From Perognathus longimembris pacificus (Eukaryota; Chordata; Mammalia; Rodentia; Heteromyidae), in contig NC_063172.1 in NCBI RefSeq assembly GCF_023159225.1, forward strand, positions 34,642,832 to 34,706,831: 64,000 nucleotides of DNA. The letters are read 5' to 3'. The stretch's first letter is position 1; every line of letters begins with the position of its first letter. The notes under the pieces were generated by a model. The model was not told where the DNA came from and did no database searches. It was given only the letters and a program-made list of their open reading frames with translations. This document shows, piece after piece, positions 61,906 to 64,000 of this stretch. A program made the translations under genes and the position numbers.

Positions 61906-62224
61906 AAGATTTTTTAAACTTCAAAACCTGTTGCAATAAACATGCTGTACAGCTGTCCTTACCTAATCATGTGAGGATTTCTGTAGTGTAGATTCCAAGA
62001 AATGACCTGGTGGATTGAAAGAGACGCAGATTGGAAAGATACTGTCAAAATCCTTTTAAAAGTTTTAAACTTATTTGTATCCCTAGCAATAGTGTTTGTG
62101 AGCCCTGATTTCCATACACTCTCAGACTCTTAGACTTTGCTAACCTTTGAATTTTTTTTAGTATTATGACACCAAACAAAATTAAATGCTATGTATAAGT
62201 TATGTTTTTCTTATTATTTTCCCA

Positions 62225-62400
62225 TTGTAATTTCAGTACAATCATGTGAGGTATGTGCTACCATCATTCTGATTTGCAGATTTGGAGACAATATTCAAAG
62301 CAGTTTTCACTTGGCTTCATATTAAAACGTCATAATTTCAGTGGAGACTAGGAATCAAAGAACTCGAGTAACCACTGCCCACTTCATTGGTCAAAGCAGA
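62225..62400 (+). repeat. MIR SINE, diverged
   Basis: 'CATGTGAGGTATGTGCTACC', then 'TTGCAGATTTGGAGACAATA', follows the MIR core. Confidence 0.6.
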
Positions 62401-63523
62401 AGAGGCAATTTTAATTAGGAAATACATTTAGCAATAATTTGGAAAGAGTCTTTGCCTAACTTTATACAGTCTACTATAGGCACTACCATTGAAATGAACA
62501 TAAAAACATTGTTCAAAATCTTATTTTGATCCTCTGTACAACTATCAATAAGTTGTAAAGTAAACTTAGACAATATTATTATGGGCTTTGATGAGAAGAA
62601 AACAGCTGCTGAGTCTAACAGATTGTCCCTGCATGTTAAGGAGGAAACCACTTGTATTTTCATATCTTTAGCACTTGGCAAAGCAAAAGTGATTAGAGTA
62701 AGTATGCCAAATAAGCAGGTTAGATTAAAGCACTACTAAAGGAGTCAGGTTCTTTCATGTCACTGACACATGCCTTGTGCAATTCCTGGGGTCCAGATTA
62801 AAAGAACAAGCGGTTATTTCTGCATTCCACATGCACTTGTTCTCAAATATAACCCTTCAGCCCCGTGATGCAGTAGGTATTCCTTAATTGCCAATTAAGA
62901 CACATGTCACCTGAAGAAAGGTATGGTAGTGATTCCTTTCAAATAATATATGTATGTTGAAATAATTCTATTTTGATCCCAATTTGTAATGCCCCAAAAT
63001 CAATTTGTCATGAAGAGAATATACCCAAGGAGTTAATTCCTCTTTGATGAGAAGTAGAGAATGTTCTTCTTGTAAATGTGACCATAAGTTAAGCAGTAAG
63101 TGACTATCAAGGCACATTAAATACATAAGACCATATATAACAGGAGTCAATCAATTACACACAAACACATACACACTCATATCTTTCCTATTTGGCTTGG
63201 TCTTTCTCTTTCTAAAAAACGATTATAATAAACAAGTGGATGTTTAACACATTTAACTATGCTATCTCCTGCTGGAGAGATTGTCTTATCAGTCTATCTG
63301 AGCGATACTCCACAATTCCAGTATTAGAAAAACACAAGAAAGTCCAGATTCTAAAACTCAGTAATCCTACACTTTTCTCTTTTCCTGATAAAGAAAACTA
63401 TTGCATTGCCTTTCTTTTCTTTTGCCTTTTTCTTTTTCTTTCTTTTTGGCAATCTAAGGGATTGAATGAATGACTTTGTACTTTCTAGCCAATTTATCTA
63501 CAATTTATACCATGCTCCTAATC
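62401..63523. other. unassigned DNA
   Basis: No gene or repeat is recognised apart from a T/C-rich patch at about 63410-63450. Confidence 0.5.
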
Positions 63524-64000
63524 CTTTTTTTTTTTCAAATTTTTATTATCAAACTGATATACAGAGAGGTTACAGTTTCATACATTAGGCATTGGATACA
63601 TTTCTTGTAGTTTGTTACCTCGTCCCTCGTTCCCCCCTCCCTCCTCCCCCTTTCCCTTTCCCCCCATGAGGTGTTCAGTTCATTTTCACCACAACAGTTT
63701 GGCAAGTATTGCTTTTGTAGTTGTTTGTCTTTTTTTTACCCTGTGTCTCTCAATTTTGGTATTCCCTTTCAATTTCCTACTTCTAATACCAGTATACATG
63801 GTTTCCAATATACTCAGGTAAGATTACAGAAATAGTGTAAGTACAACCAACCACTGGAAGGTGATACAAGAACCTCATCAATAATAGAAGCTACAGATAC
63901 AGATGGGAAGTTGAAAGTAGTTACAACTGTGATATAACAATCGTTTCCATAACATGGAGTTCATTTCACTTAGCATCATCTTATGTGTTCATAAGGGTTT
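63524..64000 (-). mobile_element. L1 3' end, cut by window edge
   Basis: The T run at 63524-63534 is the A tail. The C-rich complement of the G tract follows at about 63625-63666, then 3'UTR closely similar to the copies at 9.2 and 58.5 kb. The element continues past the right edge of the window. Confidence 0.93.

Larger units (their letters stand above)
61270..62200 (-). mobile_element. old L1 ORF2/3' remains
   Basis: 'CTTCATGGCTGAATAACCCA' near 61347, 'TTGCAATAAACATGCTGTAC' near 61931 and 'GTATCCCTAGCAATAGTGTT' near 62079 match successive parts of old mammalian L1 on the minus strand. A simple repeat and a SINE split it. Very diverged. Confidence 0.7.

Noticed and set aside
1..64000. CRISPR array, operon, phage or other prokaryotic system
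   Set aside because: The LINE/SINE content, base composition and lack of dense coding frames show vertebrate nuclear DNA.

Overview
This window is non-coding nuclear DNA of a rodent, almost certainly of the superfamily Geomyoidea (kangaroo rats, pocket mice, pocket gophers). The main reason is a dimeric SINE present in ten copies. Its left arm is tRNA-Ala/ID-like, with box A and a box B close to GGTTCGATTCC. Its right arm runs 'GTGGCTCAAGTGG ... TTCAAGCCCCAGGACTGGC'. This matches the published description of IDL-Geo, a SINE reported only from Geomyoidea. The low GC, the (TG)n arrays, and the L1, B1, MIR and L2 remains fit an intergenic or deep intronic mammalian region. I found no host protein exon, tRNA gene or rRNA gene.

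Layout. 0.9-8.4 kb is a complete but dead L1 of about 7.5 kb with a perfect 15-bp target-site duplication (TSD), a long 5'UTR, an ORF1 with three nonsense codons and an ORF2 with stops and frameshifts. 9-27 kb is dense in young insertions: L1 3' ends, eight more IDL-Geo copies besides the one at 59 kb, an odd L1 fragment that has a TSD but no poly(A), and older B1-type dimers, L1 and L2. 27-56 kb has no IDL-Geo copy and almost no young L1. It holds old MIR, L1 and B1-type dimers, microsatellites, a 25-bp-stem hairpin at 46.5 kb, and several repeat-free blocks (40.5-41.2, 42.2-42.6, 51.6-52.2, 52.8-53.3 and 54.2-54.5 kb) that look like conserved regulatory DNA. 56.7-64 kb is again rich in L1: one element with a 23-bp TSD, two successive L1 insertions at one target site (the second with an inverted 5' part), an IDL-Geo copy, an old L1, and an L1 3' end cut by the window edge.

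How the parts work together. No operon or gene system exists here. The working logic is retrotransposition: L1 ORF2p (endonuclease plus reverse transcriptase) made the L1 copies and also mobilised the Pol III-transcribed SINEs, which is why both carry A-rich tails and short direct repeats. I did not find a previously undescribed system. The best leads are the 46.5-kb hairpin, the non-canonical L1 insertion at 16.5 kb, the reused insertion site at 58 kb, the possible origin of the Geo arm, and the candidate conserved elements. All coordinates of old repeats are approximate because they were judged by eye.
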